6,786 nt of DNA, taken from assembly GCA_903844585.1 (NCBI GenBank), contig CAIMUD010000028.1, positions 1 to 6,786 of the forward strand, in the 5' to 3' direction. The stretch comes from an uncultured Actinomycetes bacterium (GTDB lineage Bacteria > Actinomycetota > Actinomycetes > Nanopelagicales > Nanopelagicaceae). The stretch's first letter is position 1; every line of letters starts with the position of its first letter. A model generated the notes under the pieces. The model was not told the origin of the DNA and made no database searches. It saw only the letters and a program-made list of their open reading frames with translations. A program made the translations under genes and the position numbers. Shown here piece by piece: positions 5,572 through 6,786 of the stretch.

Positions 5572-6653
5572 TAGTCAGTAGCAGAAAGTTTCGCTGCTTT
5601 ATCTGCATCAAGTAGGGCTTGTACAACATCATCAAGTTCGCCATTTAATACAGCATCTAGGTTATTTGATTTGTAATTTACGCGGTGATCGCTCAAGCGA
5701 TTTTCTGGAAAATTGTATGTGCGAATTCTTTCGGATCGATCTACTGTTCGCACTTGGCTCTTTCGTTCGGCCGATGCAACGGCTTCTGCTTTCTCCTGTG
5801 CATCTGCAAGTAGGCGTGCACGCAAAATACGTAGCGCCGATTCCTTATTCTGGAGCTGACTTTTTTCATTCTGACAAGAAACAACTATGCCTGTCGGCAC
5901 ATGTGTTAAACGAACTGCTGAGTCCGTTGTATTAACGCTCTGGCCTCCAGGTCCAGAAGAGCGATAAACATCTACGCGCACATCATTCATGTTTAACTCA
6001 ACGTCAACTTCTTCAGCTTCTGGCAGAACAAGTACACCGGCAGCTGAGGTGTGAATACGTCCCTGGCTTTCAGTTTCCGGTACTCGCTGCACGCGGTGAA
6101 CGCCACCTTCAAATTTCAAGCGCGCGTATGGCGTTGTTCCGGGTTCTGGAGTTCCCTTTGATTTAATCGCCATTGAAATATCTTTATAGCCACCAAGATC
6201 AGATTCAGTAGCGTCAATAACTTCGACTTTCCATCCACGCTTTTCTGCATATCGCTGATACATGCGCACTAAATCTCCTGCGAAGAGAGCAGACTCATCA
6301 CCGCCCGCACCTGCTTTGACTTCAATAATTACATCGCGGTCGTCATTGGGATCTCGCGGGAGTAACAACTCTTCAAGTTTTTCTGCAGTCTCTTCGACTT
6401 TTGCTTCTAACGCAGGAAGTTCGGATGCGAATTCAGAATCTTCTGCAGCCATTTCTTTTGCTGCCTCTAAATCATCTGCAGCGCTCTTCCATGCATTAAA
6501 GCCTGCAACGACAGGTCCAAGTTGTGCATAGCGTCTACCAAACTGGCGCGCTTTGCCTTGATCTTCGTGAATAGAGGGATCAGCCATCTTTGCTTCGAGT
6601 TCGGCGTATTCGCGCACCATTTCATGGGCTGATGCAAAGCGATCATTACTCAT
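5571..6653 (-). CDS. prfA: Peptide chain release factor 1
   Basis: RF1 recognises UAA and UAG in the ribosomal A site and triggers peptide release. The 360-residue product has the family layout: a helical N-terminal domain (about 1-100), the [15 protein letters not shown] region (114-128), the PxT anticodon-like tripeptide as P-E-T (192-194) in [15 protein letters not shown], and the catalytic [16 protein letters not shown] with GGQ at 236-238. The PxT motif and the length mark it as RF1, since RF2 has SPF. The ATG is preceded by AAAGGAG at 7 bases. It lies after the terminator of rpmE, so it probably begins a transcription unit running into prmC and the Sua5-like gene. Confidence 0.98.
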   Translation of the reverse strand: MSNDRFASAHEMVREYAELEAKMADPSIHEDQGKARQFGRRYAQLGPVVAGFNAWKSAADDLEAAKEMAAEDSEFASELPALEAKVEETAEKLEELLLPRDPNDDRDVIIEVKAGAGGDESALFAGDLVRMYQRYAEKRGWKVEVIDATESDLGGYKDISMAIKSKGTPEPGTTPYARLKFEGGVHRVQRVPETESQGRIHTSAAGVLVLPEAEEVDVELNMNDVRVDVYRSSGPGGQSVNTTDSAVRLTHVPTGIVVSCQNEKSQLQNKESALRILRARLLADAQEKAEAVASAERKSQVRTVDRSERIRTYNFPENRLSDHRVNYKSNNLDAVLNGELDDVVQALLDADKAAKLSATD

Positions 6654-6660
6654 TTGGCTT

Positions 6661-6667
6661 CTCCTTT
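6661..6667 (-). promoter_or_regulatory. Ribosome binding site of prfA
   Basis: AAAGGAG on the minus strand is 7 bases before the prfA ATG, the strongest Shine-Dalgarno match in the right half of the window. The A/T-rich 58 bases between it and the rpmE terminator should hold the prfA promoter, but I see no convincing -35/-10 pair. TAGAAA and GAAAAT around 6676-6684 are weak -10 candidates only. Confidence 0.7.
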
Positions 6668-6711
6668 CTATTTTTCATTTTCTAGTTTGGTTACTTGGTG
6701 AACTTTGAAAT

Positions 6712-6758
6712 AAAAAAGACCGCGACCGCAACCCATTACGGTTGCGATGCGGTCTTTT
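6712..6758 (-). terminator. Intrinsic terminator after rpmE
   Basis: On the minus strand AAAGACCGC pairs with GCGGTCTTT (9 bases), followed after a small 2-by-3 internal loop by GCAACC-type pairing (7 bases, 6740-6746 with 6727-6733) around a 6-base loop. The outer stem runs into TTTTTT at 6712-6717. It begins 6 bases after the rpmE stop and has the structure of a strong Rho-independent terminator. The opposite strand has only four T residues after the stem, so it is oriented for the minus strand. Confidence 0.88.
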
Positions 6759-6764
6759 AGAAAG

Positions 6765-6786
6765 CTACTTAGCTGTTTTCTTACCG
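6765..6786 (-). CDS. rpmE: Probable ribosomal protein L31, last codons only
   Basis: Only six codons and a TAG stop fall in the window, reading GKKTAK. A lysine-rich end after glycine fits the C-terminus of bL31 (which usually ends near RYGKK), and rpmE directly precedes prfA in Actinobacteria. The terminator immediately downstream confirms that a transcribed gene ends here. The identity rests mainly on gene order, because so few residues are visible. Confidence 0.6.

Noticed and set aside
6643..6678. Ten-codon open frame ([10 protein letters not shown]) just upstream of and overlapping the prfA start, as a possible leader peptide
   Set aside because: It has no Shine-Dalgarno, contains the prfA ribosome binding site, and such a short frame in A-rich sequence is likely chance.

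Overview
The window is a compact run of conserved housekeeping genes, all on the minus strand. Read in the direction of transcription (right to left) the order is rpmE (last codons only), a terminator, prfA, prmC, a YrdC/Sua5-family gene, glyA, wecA, an atpI-like gene, atpZ, atpB and atpE (first 35 codons only). The order release factor 1, its methyltransferase, Sua5, serine hydroxymethyltransferase, WecA/Rfe, AtpI and AtpB is characteristic of Actinobacteria. The moderate base composition (judged by eye, not computed), tight packing and overlapping starts and stops suggest a streamlined aquatic actinobacterium such as the acI/Nanopelagicales group rather than a high-GC soil actinomycete. That lineage guess is an inference.

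Right part (about 4067-6786): a strong intrinsic terminator closes the rpmE unit, so prfA appears to open a new one. prfA, prmC and the Sua5-like gene are joined by two TAATG junctions that share one base, which suggests translational coupling. PrmC methylates the GGQ glutamine of the release factor encoded just upstream. The third gene aligns along its length with the YrdC/Sua5 family but has lost nearly all the nucleotide and carbonate binding signatures, so it looks like a catalytically degenerate member.

Middle part (about 1666-4050): glyA is a complete serine hydroxymethyltransferase. wecA, the polyprenyl-phosphate GlcNAc-1-phosphate transferase gene, is interrupted by an in-frame TGA at codon 48, inside the conserved PTPR-x-GG motif. 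Directly after the TGA come a Shine-Dalgarno sequence and an ATG that could restart translation of the remaining 315 residues.

Left part (1-1673): this is the beginning of the F1Fo ATP synthase operon, with two small membrane proteins of the AtpI and AtpZ types, then Fo subunit a and the start of subunit c. The 113-base gap between atpZ and atpB contains two inverted repeats that may form RNA hairpins. The visible part of subunit c reads GQL where the polar loop normally reads RQP.

I see no mobile element, CRISPR array, tRNA or rRNA gene, and no wholly new multi-gene system. The points most worth checking are the interrupted wecA, the degenerate Sua5-like protein and the unusual subunit c loop.
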